From Chryseobacterium gleum (GTDB taxonomy: Bacteria; Bacteroidota; Bacteroidia; Flavobacteriales; Flavobacteriaceae), in assembly GCA_945881885.1 (NCBI GenBank), contig CAMCVI010000001.1:124001-188000 (forward strand): a DNA stretch of 64,000 nt. Direction: 5' to 3'. The position numbers and the translations under genes are program-made. A model generated the notes under the pieces. The model ran no database searches. It had not been told where the DNA came from and saw only the letters and a list, made by a program, of their open reading frames with translations. Shown here in pieces: positions 25,888 to 35,070 of the stretch. Numbering within the stretch: position 1 is the stretch's first letter; the number at the start of each line of letters is the position of its first letter.

Positions 25888-26811
25888 TTAAATTACTGTT
25901 AATTTATCAATATCATTAATAATGGTATCTATTTTAGTTTCAAAATCAAACCAAACAGCGTTTTCAGTACGCTTAAACCAAGTCATTTGTCTTTTTGCAA
26001 ATCGGCGTGTGTTTTGTTTTATTTGTGCTGTAGCAAATACAAGTGTGCTTTTTCCTTCAAAATAATCGAATAATTCTCTGTAACCTACTGTTTGCAAGGC
26101 ATTTCTTTCTTTATGAGGAAGTAATTGTTTTACTTCTTCAACCAAACCAGCATTGAACATTAGGTCGACACGTTTGTTAATTCGGTCGTACAAAATTTCT
26201 CTGTCGGCTTCTAAGCCAATAACAATTGGAGTGAAATTACGTTTGATATTTCTTTTTCCTATAAAATCTGAATAGGGTACGCCACTTCCAATACAAACCT
26301 CTACAAAACGTTTCATTCTTTGGGGATTTTGTAAGGTTTGTGGATTTTCGATTTCCAGTTTTTTATAATAATCAGGGTCTAATTCTTGTAGTTTTTCTTC
26401 AAGAAAGGTTATGCCTAATGCATCAAATTTGCTGTTAATTTCTTTACGAACAACTTCCTCAATTTCAGGAAATTCGTCAAAACCTTTTAAAACGGCATCT
26501 ACATATAAACCAGAACCACCCACCATAATTTGGATATTGTTTTTTGCGAAAAGTTCGTCTAATTTTTCAAGTGCTTCTTTTTCAAAATCGCCTACAGAAT
26601 ACTTCTCAAAAATCGATTTATTTTGAATGAAATGATGAGTTGTAGCGGCTAATTCATCATCCGAAGGCACAGCTGTACCAATTTTCATTTCCTTAAAAAA
26701 TTGCCGACTATCGCACGAAATGATTTCGCAACCAAAATGTTTTGCCAATGCAATACTTAAGGAAGTTTTTCCAATCGCAGTGGGTCCGATAATAGTAATG
26801 AGATAGTTCAA
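25888..26811 (-). CDS. miaA: tRNA dimethylallyltransferase
   Basis: Adds the isopentenyl group to A37 of tRNAs that read U-starting codons. The 307 residues match the family. The P-loop GPTAIGKTS lies at 9-17, SCDSRQFFKEMKIGT near 33, the GGSGLY motif near 97-102, and the insert and C-terminal tRNA-binding elements WFKRTENAVWFD near the end. The ybaB gene ends 17 bases upstream, and a lipoprotein gene follows after 40 bases. Confidence 0.96.
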   Translation of the reverse strand: MNYLITIIGPTAIGKTSLSIALAKHFGCEIISCDSRQFFKEMKIGTAVPSDDELAATTHHFIQNKSIFEKYSVGDFEKEALEKLDELFAKNNIQIMVGGSGLYVDAVLKGFDEFPEIEEVVRKEINSKFDALGITFLEEKLQELDPDYYKKLEIENPQTLQNPQRMKRFVEVCIGSGVPYSDFIGKRNIKRNFTPIVIGLEADREILYDRINKRVDLMFNAGLVEEVKQLLPHKERNALQTVGYRELFDYFEGKSTLVFATAQIKQNTRRFAKRQMTWFKRTENAVWFDFETKIDTIINDIDKLTVI

Positions 26812-26828
26812 TTTATTAGGAAATAATT

Positions 26829-27146
26829 TTATTTAAACATATCCATTCCAGGAATACTAGGCATCCCAGATTGCGCTACGGCAGCCATTTCTGCTTCATT
26901 TACATTGGTTGCTTTTGTAATGGCTTTATTTAAAACGGTAACTAAATAATCTTCTAACATTTCTTTGTCTTGCAACAATTCATCCGCAATTTTGAAGTTT
27001 TTAATTTCTCTATTGGCTGTTAGTGTTACTTGTAATAAACCGTCGTTACTTTGTTCGTCCACTAAAACGCTGTTTAATCTGTTTTTAGTTTCTTCCATTT
27101 TTTGTTGGGTTTCTTTTAATTTACCCATCATTCCCATTAAGTCCAT
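26829..27146 (-). CDS. YbaB/EbfC-family nucleoid-associated protein
   Basis: A 105-residue DNA-binding protein of the YbaB/EbfC family, forming dimers that coat [22 protein letters not shown] at the start and a central [19 protein letters not shown] are the family hallmarks, with the usual Met-rich C-terminus (SIPGMDMFK). It is usually found after dnaX and recR in proteobacteria, but here it lies between a GNAT gene and miaA. Confidence 0.9.
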   Translation of the reverse strand: MDLMGMMGKLKETQQKMEETKNRLNSVLVDEQSNDGLLQVTLTANREIKNFKIADELLQDKEMLEDYLVTVLNKAITKATNVNEAEMAAVAQSGMPSIPGMDMFK

Positions 27147-27180
27147 TTTGTTTGTGTTTAACTTGTTATATCTTCTTTTA

Positions 27181-28299
27181 TTACAATTCTTTTATAAACG
27201 TACAACGTTTCTTATGATATTCTGGATCAAAATTTTTCCATAAATTATGTACGGCGTGATTTTCTTCTAATTCAGGTGTTCGAATGCAATTTACTACTCC
27301 AATTTTCTTAAAACTGATATGGTTTTCATTAAATAGAATGGCGGTAACGCCTTTACTTTGGTACTCAGGTAAAACGCCAATTAAATAAAATACTGCGGTT
27401 TTACATTTGTTTTTCGCTTTTAATAAATGTAAGAATCCAGTTGGAAATAGTTTTCCTTTTGATTTTTGTAAAGCATCAGCAAAATCGGGCATTACAATAC
27501 TAAATGCAGCCATTTTACCTTCTTTGTCCATCACAAATTTTATAAATTCAGGATTGATAAACGAAATGTATTTCTTTTTAAAATACTCAATTTGAATATC
27601 GTTAATGGGTACAAACGATTGCAAAGAGGCATAGCTTCCGTTAAATAACGTGAACATTTTGTCTACATACGGCAAAATGTCTTTGGTTTTTGTAAAATTC
27701 AAATGGGTTAAATCGTATCTTTTTTCAATCATATCGGCTACACGTTGAAAATTTGTAGCATCAATATTTGAAAAAGGAAATTTACTTTCTAAATATACTT
27801 TCTCTTTAACAAAACCCAATTGTTCATAATGCGTCGCGTAATAAGGAAAATTATACCAAGTAATCATTAAACCTCTTTCTTCGAAACCATCAATTAAACA
27901 GCCTACTTTATCCAAATTTGAAAATCCCATTGGACCCTCAATATTTTCTAAATTATGCTCTTTTCCAAAAGCAATTACTTTGTCTAAAAGTGCTTTTGTT
28001 ACTAAAACATCGTCAATGACATCAAACCAGCCAAATCGTACTTTCTTTTTGCCTAAAATGTTCACTTCATCCCAATTGATAATGGCCACCACACGACCTA
28101 CAATTTTATTGTTTTTAAAAGCCAAATAAAAGTGAGTATCAGCCGTTTTAAAAACGGGATTTTTGGTTTTATCAAAGCTTTCTAATTCTTCTTGAATAAT
28201 TGGCGGAACCCAATATTTATTGTTTTTATACAACTCGAAAGGAAAGGTTACAAATGCTTTCAGTTCTTGTTTCGAGAAAATTTCTTTAATTTCTATCAT
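27181..28299 (-). CDS. GNAT-like acyltransferase (large form)
   Basis: A 372-residue protein with an acetyltransferase-like fold. The N-terminal region ([19 protein letters not shown], about 55-75) and the C-terminal coenzyme A-binding segment ([17 protein letters not shown], about 318-334) look like a GNAT domain, with additional sequence in the middle ([18 protein letters not shown] near 150). It is a conserved Bacteroidota protein with no proven substrate. Its ATG overlaps the stop of the upstream outer-membrane gene (TAATG), so translation is coupled. Confidence 0.75.
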   Translation of the reverse strand: MIEIKEIFSKQELKAFVTFPFELYKNNKYWVPPIIQEELESFDKTKNPVFKTADTHFYLAFKNNKIVGRVVAIINWDEVNILGKKKVRFGWFDVIDDVLVTKALLDKVIAFGKEHNLENIEGPMGFSNLDKVGCLIDGFEERGLMITWYNFPYYATHYEQLGFVKEKVYLESKFPFSNIDATNFQRVADMIEKRYDLTHLNFTKTKDILPYVDKMFTLFNGSYASLQSFVPINDIQIEYFKKKYISFINPEFIKFVMDKEGKMAAFSIVMPDFADALQKSKGKLFPTGFLHLLKAKNKCKTAVFYLIGVLPEYQSKGVTAILFNENHISFKKIGVVNCIRTPELEENHAVHNLWKNFDPEYHKKRCTFIKEL

Positions 28300-29258
28300 T
28301 ATTCCACGCCGTCTTTTCTTTTGTTTTTCGCTGCTTTTTTATCCATTTTCTTGTCCATTTTACTTCTTGTGCCGGGTTTGTCCATTTTCACTTCTTTGTA
28401 ATTTTTAGTAAAACGCCAAGTGAAACCCACGCCACCATATAATATGCCTGGAGTATTTTTTATACTGGTTCCTAACGAAGCATCAAATTGCATGTCTTTT
28501 TTATGCAAATAAGCAGCTCCTAATCTGAAAATCCCATCACTGTAATATTTGCCATTATAACCTTGATTTTCCAAAAAAACCGACAAGTTTTGATTGATTC
28601 CGTGTGTAACGGTTAAAATATAATCGATACTGGCAAAATCAGTTCCAATTTTATTGTAAATTAAATTGGTAACCAAAACAGTTCTATCGCCAAAATGATT
28701 TTGAGCAATCGCCATAACTTTTGGACTAAAAGTTGGTTCTACCACAGAAGTGTTGGCAAACAAATTAGTTTCAGAAAAATTAAAATTTGCACCTGCATAA
28801 GCAGAAAAAGCTGGGATAAATTGTTTCCATTTGAAACGGTGATTGGCTTTCCAACTGTACACATTTGGTTTTTCAGGTCCATTTTTAAATGGGTCATAAA
28901 ATAAAAATTTCGCACCAAAAGTAGTTTGTCGTAAGGCACTTTTGCTTGAAGTAACTTCATATTGCTGATACGAATCTTTTTGGTATTGAATTTCGGCAAT
29001 AATTTCTAACTCTTCTTTCCAAAAACCATAACGTACAGCTAAATCGGCAAAATACCCTTTTGCGCTGTAGTTAAGTTTATCGTGATTTTCAGAAATGTAA
29101 TTTACACCCGTTTCTGCTTGAATTACAGTTTTACCAACAGAAAAAGCCATCATAGACTTACCTGGTCGGTTAGAATTTACTTCGTCAGTATATTGTGCAT
29201 TAGCAATTGACGTTATCAAAATTGTTGCAATACAAACAACTTTTGTAGGAAACTTCAT
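28299..29258 (-). CDS. Outer-membrane transporter-like beta-barrel protein
   Basis: With ATG at 29258 the protein has 319 residues and a proper signal peptide (MKFPTKVVCIATILITSIANA, about 21). The longer frame from 29402 would add 48 residues without a signal and would cross the -7 box at 29277-29284, so it is rejected. The strand pattern, and NSNRPGKSMMAFSVGKTVIQ near the start, fit the phenol-degradation MetA-like barrel group (PF13557). A lysine-rich tail follows the barrel (KMDKKMDKKAAKNKRK). Divergent from the DUF4834 gene and coupled to the GNAT gene. Confidence 0.75.
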   Translation of the reverse strand: MKFPTKVVCIATILITSIANAQYTDEVNSNRPGKSMMAFSVGKTVIQAETGVNYISENHDKLNYSAKGYFADLAVRYGFWKEELEIIAEIQYQKDSYQQYEVTSSKSALRQTTFGAKFLFYDPFKNGPEKPNVYSWKANHRFKWKQFIPAFSAYAGANFNFSETNLFANTSVVEPTFSPKVMAIAQNHFGDRTVLVTNLIYNKIGTDFASIDYILTVTHGINQNLSVFLENQGYNGKYYSDGIFRLGAAYLHKKDMQFDASLGTSIKNTPGILYGGVGFTWRFTKNYKEVKMDKPGTRSKMDKKMDKKAAKNKRKDGVE

Positions 29259-29276
29259 AAAGTTTATTTTAAAATT

Positions 29277-29284
29277 CAAATGTA
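29277..29284 (-). promoter_or_regulatory. Putative -7 box of the outer-membrane transporter gene
   Basis: Minus-strand TACATTTG fits TAnnTTTG and ends about 19 bases before the ATG at 29258. It supports that start over 29402. Confidence 0.5.
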
Positions 29285-29327
29285 AATATTTTATCATAAT
29301 TTTAAGTATTAGATTTGATATATTCCT

Positions 29328-29335
29328 TATTTTTG
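29328..29335 (+). promoter_or_regulatory. Putative -7 box of the DUF4834 gene
   Basis: TATTTTTG fits TAnnTTTG and ends 17 bases before the ATG at 29353. No -33 TTG at the right distance. Confidence 0.5.
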
Positions 29336-29352
29336 AAAAAAAATTTATAATT

Positions 29353-29610
29353 ATGGATACAGCAGGTGTACCTAATTTTATTAGAACGTTAGCCATTATC
29401 ATTTTGTTTTATTATTTATTTAAGTTCGCAATGAGGTTGTTAGCACCTTATTTGATTCAAAAAGTTGCGAAAAAAGCGGAAGAACATATTAAAAAGCAGT
29501 TTGAACAACAGCAACAAAACCATCAATCTACACCGGAAAACAATGAAGAAATTCCAAAAAAAGATAAAAAAGTAGTTGGTGATTATATCGATTATGAAGA
29601 AGTTGACTAA
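29353..29610 (+). CDS. DUF4834-family small membrane protein
   Basis: An 85-residue protein with one membrane span (RTLAIIILFYYLFKFAMRLL, about 11-30) and a basic then acidic tail ending in the conserved VVGDYIDYEEVD. This matches my memory of the DUF4834 family of Bacteroidota, whose function is unknown. It lies upstream of the YfhO gene with a terminator between (29612-29638). Confidence 0.82.
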   Translation: MDTAGVPNFIRTLAIIILFYYLFKFAMRLLAPYLIQKVAKKAEEHIKKQFEQQQQNHQSTPENNEEIPKKDKKVVGDYIDYEEVD

Positions 29611-29611
29611 T

Positions 29612-29638
29612 TTTCTCCGTTATGGCGGAGATTTTTTT
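29612..29638 (+). terminator. Terminator after the DUF4834 gene
   Basis: TCTCCG (29614-29619) pairs with CGGAGA (29626-29631) followed by a T-run. The T-run merges with the -7 box of the next gene. Confidence 0.75.
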
Positions 29639-29645
29639 ATTTTTG
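29638..29645 (+). promoter_or_regulatory. -7 box of the YfhO-like gene
   Basis: TATTTTTG fits TAnnTTTG and ends 25 bases before the ATG at 29671. It directly overlaps the 3' edge of the terminator hairpin's T-run. Confidence 0.5.
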
Positions 29646-29670
29646 TAGGACATTAATTTTAAGAAGTAAG

Positions 29671-32112
29671 ATGAAGAAATTAGAAAAATTTGCACCTCAT
29701 TTATATGCCATTTTTGGTTTTATAGTAATTGCTATTATTTATTTTTATCCAGTTTTGTCTGGAAAACAAATAATGCAATCGGATATTGCCCAATATACCG
29801 GAATGGCAAAAGAACAAAACGACTTTAGAAATGAATTTCATGAAGAGCCGTATTGGACAAATAGCGCATTTGGTGGTATGCCAACGTATCAATTAGGAGC
29901 AAAATATCCTCATAATTATATTAAAAGTTTAGATAGTGCGCTACGATTTTTACCTCGTCCTGCCGATTATTTATTTTTATATTTCTTAGGTTTTTATATT
30001 TTATTAATGAGCTTAAAAATCAAACCGTTACAAGCCTTTTTTGGTGCGTTAGCATTTGGTTTTTCAACGTATTTGATTATTATTTTAGGAGTAGGGCATA
30101 ATGCAAAAGCGCACGCGATTGCATATATCCCAATGGTTTTAGCCGGAATTGTTTTTGTTTTTAACAAACGTTATTTAATTGGCGGAATTTTAACTATGCT
30201 CGCTGCCGGATTAGAAATTCAAGCCAATCACTTCCAAATGACGTATTATTTCTTGTTCTTATTTGTATTCGTAATTGGATTTTACATTTACGAAATTGTT
30301 AAAGAAAAAGACTTCAAACACTTATATAAATCATTCGCTATATTAGGTTTAGGTGCTATTTTGGCTATTGGTGCGAATGCTACCAACTTATTGGCCACTG
30401 CCGAATATGCCAAATATTCAACGAGAAGTAATAGTAATTTAACTTTTGATGAAAAAGGCAAAAAGAAAACCGATAACAACGCAATGAGTTATGATTACAT
30501 AACGCAATACAGTTACGGAGTTGCTGAAAGTTTAAACTTAATTGCACCTAAATTATTTGGTGGTTCCAACGCAGAGGATTTGGGAGATAAATCATCAATG
30601 TATCAATTTATTGTTGGTCAAAATGTTCCAGAAAGTGAAGCAAGAGATTTGGTAAAACACATGCCAACCTATTGGGGAAACCAACCAATTGTTGCCGCAC
30701 CAGCTTACATTGGAATTGTAGTTTTTTTCTTAGCAGTTTTAGCTTTATTTCTTGAGAAAAGAAGAATAAAATATGCTTTAGCTGGAGCAGTCGTACTATC
30801 CTTATTGCTTTCATACGGTAAAAATCTTTCTGTTTTAACCGACTTTTTTATCAATTACATGCCAATGTATAATAAGTTTAGAGCGGTTTCTTCCATACAA
30901 GTTATATTAGAATTATGTATGCCAGTTTTAGCTATTTTAGGCTTGTCTGCCTATTTAAATGCTGAAGAAGCAGAACGGAAAAAACCTTTATTATATTCTG
31001 TAGGAATTGTTGTTGGCATTTTAATTTTATTATACTTTGGAAACGGAATTTTCGATTTTACTTGCGAAAATGATAAAATGTACGCCCAACAATACGGTCC
31101 TGAGTTTATGAAAGTCTTAAAAGAAGACAGAGAGAACATGTATTTGTCTACAATTTATCGTTCCTTAGGATTTTTAGCAGTAGCATTCGGAATATTGTTT
31201 TTCTATTCGAAAAAAACGTTTTCACAATTTACAACTGTGGTTTTAGTTGGAATTGTAATGGTGTTAGACTTATTTATTGTTGCGAAAAACTACGTAAAAG
31301 CAGATGATTTTGTTTCGAAAAGTCAAATTGAAAGACCTTTTGGCGAACCAACAGAAGCTGATGCAATAATTTTAGAAGACACCACACATTTCAGGGTGTT
31401 TGATGTAGATGGAAATATGAATAGTGCAAGAACCTCTTTTTATCACCAATCTATCGGTGGCTATCATGCGGCAAAACCAAAGAAAATGCAAGAACTATTT
31501 GATTATCAAATTGCGAAAAACAATATTGAAGTATTGAATATGCTAAATACGAAATATATTTTAAAAACCAATGAAGAAGGCAATCCACAATCGTTAGAAA
31601 ATCCGAATGCGAATGGAAGTGCTTGGTTTGTTTCGAAAGTAAAAGATGTAATGACCGCAGATGAAGAAATGAAAGCTTTAGATAAGTTGAAAACGAAAGA
31701 AGAAGCTGTTATCAGTTTTGCATCAAATAATGCGATGTCGATTAAATCAATGGGTAGAATTTCAAAAGACTCCACTTCAACTATCGAGTTAATTTCATAC
31801 AAACCTAATCATTTAAAATACACTTCAAACAATGCTAATAATGGTTTTGGCGTGTTTTCTGAAATGTATTACGAAAAAGGTTGGAAAGCTACCATTGACG
31901 GAAAAGATACTGAAATACTAAATGTAAATTATGTGTTACGTGGTTTAGAAATTCCATCGGGAAAACACACCATCGAATTTAAATTTGAACCAGAAGTTGT
32001 AAAAACAGGAAGTACAATTGCTTTTATTTCCACTCTTTTAATGCTTATATCTATAGGTTTAGGTGTTTTTTATTGGAGAAAAAATCTTAAGAATCTGGCT
32101 GAGATAAAATAA
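29671..32112 (+). CDS. YfhO-family membrane protein
   Basis: An 813-residue integral membrane protein with about 12-13 hydrophobic segments in the first 540 residues and another near the C-terminus. YfhO proteins in other bacteria resemble glycosyltransferases of the GT-C fold, and B. subtilis YfhO adds sugar to lipoteichoic acid. The N-terminal SDIAQYTGMAKEQNDFRNE and FGGMPTYQL near residue 70 are family blocks. The C-terminal soluble domain (about 545-775) is followed by a final TM (GSTIAFISTLLMLISIGLGV). The next gene starts immediately at the stop, in a tight glycan-related operon. Confidence 0.88.
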   Translation: MKKLEKFAPHLYAIFGFIVIAIIYFYPVLSGKQIMQSDIAQYTGMAKEQNDFRNEFHEEPYWTNSAFGGMPTYQLGAKYPHNYIKSLDSALRFLPRPADYLFLYFLGFYILLMSLKIKPLQAFFGALAFGFSTYLIIILGVGHNAKAHAIAYIPMVLAGIVFVFNKRYLIGGILTMLAAGLEIQANHFQMTYYFLFLFVFVIGFYIYEIVKEKDFKHLYKSFAILGLGAILAIGANATNLLATAEYAKYSTRSNSNLTFDEKGKKKTDNNAMSYDYITQYSYGVAESLNLIAPKLFGGSNAEDLGDKSSMYQFIVGQNVPESEARDLVKHMPTYWGNQPIVAAPAYIGIVVFFLAVLALFLEKRRIKYALAGAVVLSLLLSYGKNLSVLTDFFINYMPMYNKFRAVSSIQVILELCMPVLAILGLSAYLNAEEAERKKPLLYSVGIVVGILILLYFGNGIFDFTCENDKMYAQQYGPEFMKVLKEDRENMYLSTIYRSLGFLAVAFGILFFYSKKTFSQFTTVVLVGIVMVLDLFIVAKNYVKADDFVSKSQIERPFGEPTEADAIILEDTTHFRVFDVDGNMNSARTSFYHQSIGGYHAAKPKKMQELFDYQIAKNNIEVLNMLNTKYILKTNEEGNPQSLENPNANGSAWFVSKVKDVMTADEEMKALDKLKTKEEAVISFASNNAMSIKSMGRISKDSTSTIELISYKPNHLKYTSNNANNGFGVFSEMYYEKGWKATIDGKDTEILNVNYVLRGLEIPSGKHTIEFKFEPEVVKTGSTIAFISTLLMLISIGLGVFYWRKNLKNLAEIK

Positions 32113-33426
32113 TTGACTTTGAGTACAAAAAAAGTTTTAATCATCTCGTATTATTGGCCGCCAGCAGGTGGACCAGGCGTGCAGCGTTGGTTAAAATTTG
32201 TGAAGTATTTACCTGATTTTGATATCGAACCTATCGTATATATTCCAGAGAATCCTAGTTACCCATTACTTGATGAAAAATTACTTTCCGATGTTTCTGA
32301 TAAAACGATAATTCTCAAAAACAAAATTTTTGAACCGTATGCTTTGGCTTCATTTTTATCGAAAAACAAAACAAAGAAATTAGGTGCTGGTATCATTACA
32401 CAAAAGAAAAAGCAATCGATTATTGAAAAAATAATGCTTTGGATTCGTGGAAATGTTTTCATACCAGATGCTCGCGTTTTTTGGGTGAAACCTTCGGTGA
32501 AATATTTAAAAAAATATATTCAAGAAAACAATATTGAAACCATTATAACAACAGGTCCGCCACATAGTTTGCATTTAATTGGCTTAGATTTAAAAAAGCA
32601 ACTCAACGTAAATTGGATAGCTGATTTACGGGATCCGTGGACGACTATTGGTTATCACAAAGAGCTAAAATTATCACAGTGGGCGAGTACCAAACATAAA
32701 GCTTTAGAAAAAGAAGTTTTGACTACTTGTGATACCATTTTAGTGACTTCACCAACCACAAAATTAGAATTCGAACGTCTTACAAATCAACCCATTGAAG
32801 TGATTACAAATGGTTATGATGTGGAACAAATTGAAAAAAAGCAGTTAGACAAAAACTTTACATTGGCACATATTGGTTCGTTTTTATCGGAAAGAAATCC
32901 GAAAATTTTATGGGAATCTTTATCGGAATTAATCCATGAAAATGAGGCTTTTGCAATCCATTTTAAATTAAAATTAATTGGAGCAGTTAGCAAAGAAGTT
33001 TTGCAATCCATTTCAGAAAATAAATTAGATAATTTTGTTCAAAATTTAGGTTATGTTTCGCACAAAGAAGCCTTAATGCATCAAAGAATTTCGCAAGTAT
33101 TATTATTAATTGAAATTGATTCGGATGACACAAAATGTATCATTCCAGGAAAACTTTTTGAATATATGGTTTCAGAAAGACCTATTTTAGCCATCGGACC
33201 GAAAAACTCCGATTTTGAAAATATCATAAAACAGACAAATACAGGTGTTTTTTATCAATATAACGAGAAAAACGAGCTAAAAAGTCAAATTTTAAGCTAT
33301 TTTAATCAATATTTGGATAACAGCTTAAAAGTAAATGCAGTCGGTTTACAAAAATATAGTAGAAAAAACTTGACTGAACAATTAGCAATTACAATGTCAA
33401 AATTCAATAGCAAAAAACAATATTAA
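32113..33426 (+). CDS. Glycosyltransferase, GT4-like
   Basis: A 437-residue GT-B-fold glycosyltransferase. The N-terminal domain starts STKKVLIISYYWPPAGGPG and contains GGPGVQRW near residue 20. The C-terminal nucleotide-sugar-binding part has IPGKLFEYMVSERPILAI near residue 345. The start is a TTG placed directly after the TAA of the YfhO gene, and no ATG fits better before the conserved N-terminus, so a TTG start is the simplest reading. It sits between YfhO and the flippase in an envelope glycan cluster. Confidence 0.88.
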   Translation: MTLSTKKVLIISYYWPPAGGPGVQRWLKFVKYLPDFDIEPIVYIPENPSYPLLDEKLLSDVSDKTIILKNKIFEPYALASFLSKNKTKKLGAGIITQKKKQSIIEKIMLWIRGNVFIPDARVFWVKPSVKYLKKYIQENNIETIITTGPPHSLHLIGLDLKKQLNVNWIADLRDPWTTIGYHKELKLSQWASTKHKALEKEVLTTCDTILVTSPTTKLEFERLTNQPIEVITNGYDVEQIEKKQLDKNFTLAHIGSFLSERNPKILWESLSELIHENEAFAIHFKLKLIGAVSKEVLQSISENKLDNFVQNLGYVSHKEALMHQRISQVLLLIEIDSDDTKCIIPGKLFEYMVSERPILAIGPKNSDFENIIKQTNTGVFYQYNEKNELKSQILSYFNQYLDNSLKVNAVGLQKYSRKNLTEQLAITMSKFNSKKQY

Positions 33427-33473
33427 AATTAAAAATCAAAATTCTAAAATTCTAAAAATCTAACAATCTAAAA
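33427..33473. repeat. AT-rich degenerate repeat before the flippase gene
   Basis: The spacer contains tandem imperfect AAATTCTAAA/AAATCTAACA units (TCAAAATTCTAAAATTCT, AAAAATCTAACAATCTAAAA). It resembles the TCAAATTCCAAATCG repeats at 3083 and 4161. No promoter box is obvious. Confidence 0.5.
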
Positions 33474-34952
33474 ATGGGTATCGTAATCAAACAATCTATT
33501 AAAAACACCATCATTACTTTCATTGGTTTTGTTATTGGTGCGATTAATTTTTTGTACATGTATCCTGTTTTTTTAGGTAAAGAATATTTAGGGTTGACCA
33601 ATTATATATTATCTGCAGCAAGTATTTTGTATCCAATAATGTCATTCGGTATTCAAAATACATTAATTAAATTTTTTAATGAAAATAATAAATCGGAAGC
33701 TGAGTTAAGTAGGTACATTAGTTACATGCTTTTGCTACCATTGCTCATAATTATTCCATTTTTTGCTTTGTTTTATTTTTTTTATGTAAACATTGCTTTG
33801 TATGAATCTGCAAAGAATAGTATTGTTTATGATTTTGTTTGGGAAATTCCAATAATCGCTTTATTTATTGGTTATTTTGAAATTTTTTATGCTTGGTTGC
33901 GCGCACACATGAAATCAGTTTTTGGTTCATTTGTAAAAGAAGTTTTGGTTAGAATTTTAGTAACTATTTCACTTTTTGCTGTTTATTTTAAATTCATAAC
34001 ATTACCACAATTTGTTCATTCTTTGGTTTTGGTATATGGGATTAGTTTATTTGTAATAATTTATTACGCAAATAAGGTTAAACGCATTCAACTAAATAAA
34101 AAATTTCCAAAAAATACGAAGTCCATTTTCGTATTCACTATTTTAATTCTTTTTTCCGCTAGTGTAGCCAATATGCTATTAGATATTGATAAATACATGA
34201 TAAATCAGTTTTTAAAAATTGAAAATATTGCATTTTATTCAATGGCGGTTTATTTGGCAATGGTAATTTCGGTTCCCCAAAGGGCGATGCATCAAATTAC
34301 CTATCCAATAACGGCCAAATTAATTAGCGAAAACAAATGGCAAGAATTAAATGAATTATATAAAAAATCGTCTGTAACACTTCAAGTAATTGGCGGTTTA
34401 ATTTACATTGGCATTTTGGTAAACATCAATCAAGTTTATAAAATTTTGCCTAATGAAGGTTATGATCAAGGATTGTTTGTTGTTTTTACAATTGGTTTAT
34501 CAAAATATTTTGATGTGATTTTAGGTAATAATAATGCTATTATTTTTAATTCAAAATATTACAAAACGGTTTTGCTTTTAGGTGTTTTATTGGTTTTTGT
34601 AATCGTAGGATTAAATTTAATTTTCATACCAAAATACGGCATAAACGGAGCGGCTTTGGCAACTTTAATAGCCATTGGAATGTACAGTTTGGCCAAATTA
34701 TTGTTCGTGGTTTTTAAAATGAAATTATTTCCGTTTACTAAAAACACTATAATTTCATTTGTCATCACTTTAGTGTTGTTTTTTGCATTTTATTTTTGGG
34801 AATTTCCTTTTCATCCGATAATTAATATTGTCTTAAAATCGCTGCTCATTTCAGTTATATATTTGGCATTACATTTCTATTTCAAAGTCTCTAGCGATAT
34901 CAATTTTGTGATTAGAAATTTGCTAGGTAAGTTTTTTAAAGTAAAAAGTTAA
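33474..34952 (+). CDS. Polysaccharide flippase-like membrane protein (Wzx/MurJ-like)
   Basis: A 492-residue protein with about 14 hydrophobic segments, fitting the polysaccharide export / MATE-like superfamily. The start (MGIVIKQSIKNTIITFIGFV) resembles O-antigen and capsule flippases that carry undecaprenyl-linked sugars across the inner membrane. It follows the glycosyltransferase gene and precedes an M23 peptidase gene. Substrate unknown. Confidence 0.88.
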   Translation: MGIVIKQSIKNTIITFIGFVIGAINFLYMYPVFLGKEYLGLTNYILSAASILYPIMSFGIQNTLIKFFNENNKSEAELSRYISYMLLLPLLIIIPFFALFYFFYVNIALYESAKNSIVYDFVWEIPIIALFIGYFEIFYAWLRAHMKSVFGSFVKEVLVRILVTISLFAVYFKFITLPQFVHSLVLVYGISLFVIIYYANKVKRIQLNKKFPKNTKSIFVFTILILFSASVANMLLDIDKYMINQFLKIENIAFYSMAVYLAMVISVPQRAMHQITYPITAKLISENKWQELNELYKKSSVTLQVIGGLIYIGILVNINQVYKILPNEGYDQGLFVVFTIGLSKYFDVILGNNNAIIFNSKYYKTVLLLGVLLVFVIVGLNLIFIPKYGINGAALATLIAIGMYSLAKLLFVVFKMKLFPFTKNTIISFVITLVLFFAFYFWEFPFHPIINIVLKSLLISVIYLALHFYFKVSSDINFVIRNLLGKFFKVKS

Positions 34953-35070
34953 TTCAAAAAATCCGAATATTAGAGTCAAAATTCAATAAAATTAAAAAAT
35001 AGGATTGAAAATGAATTTTGTTTTTGTTGTTGCCATCGAATTTACTATTTTAGCACAAATCAGATTCAGA

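Noticed and set aside
28299-29402. Outer-membrane transporter starting at 29402
   Set aside because: The added 48 residues lack a signal peptide, cross the -7 box at 29277-29284 and overlap the DUF4834 gene.
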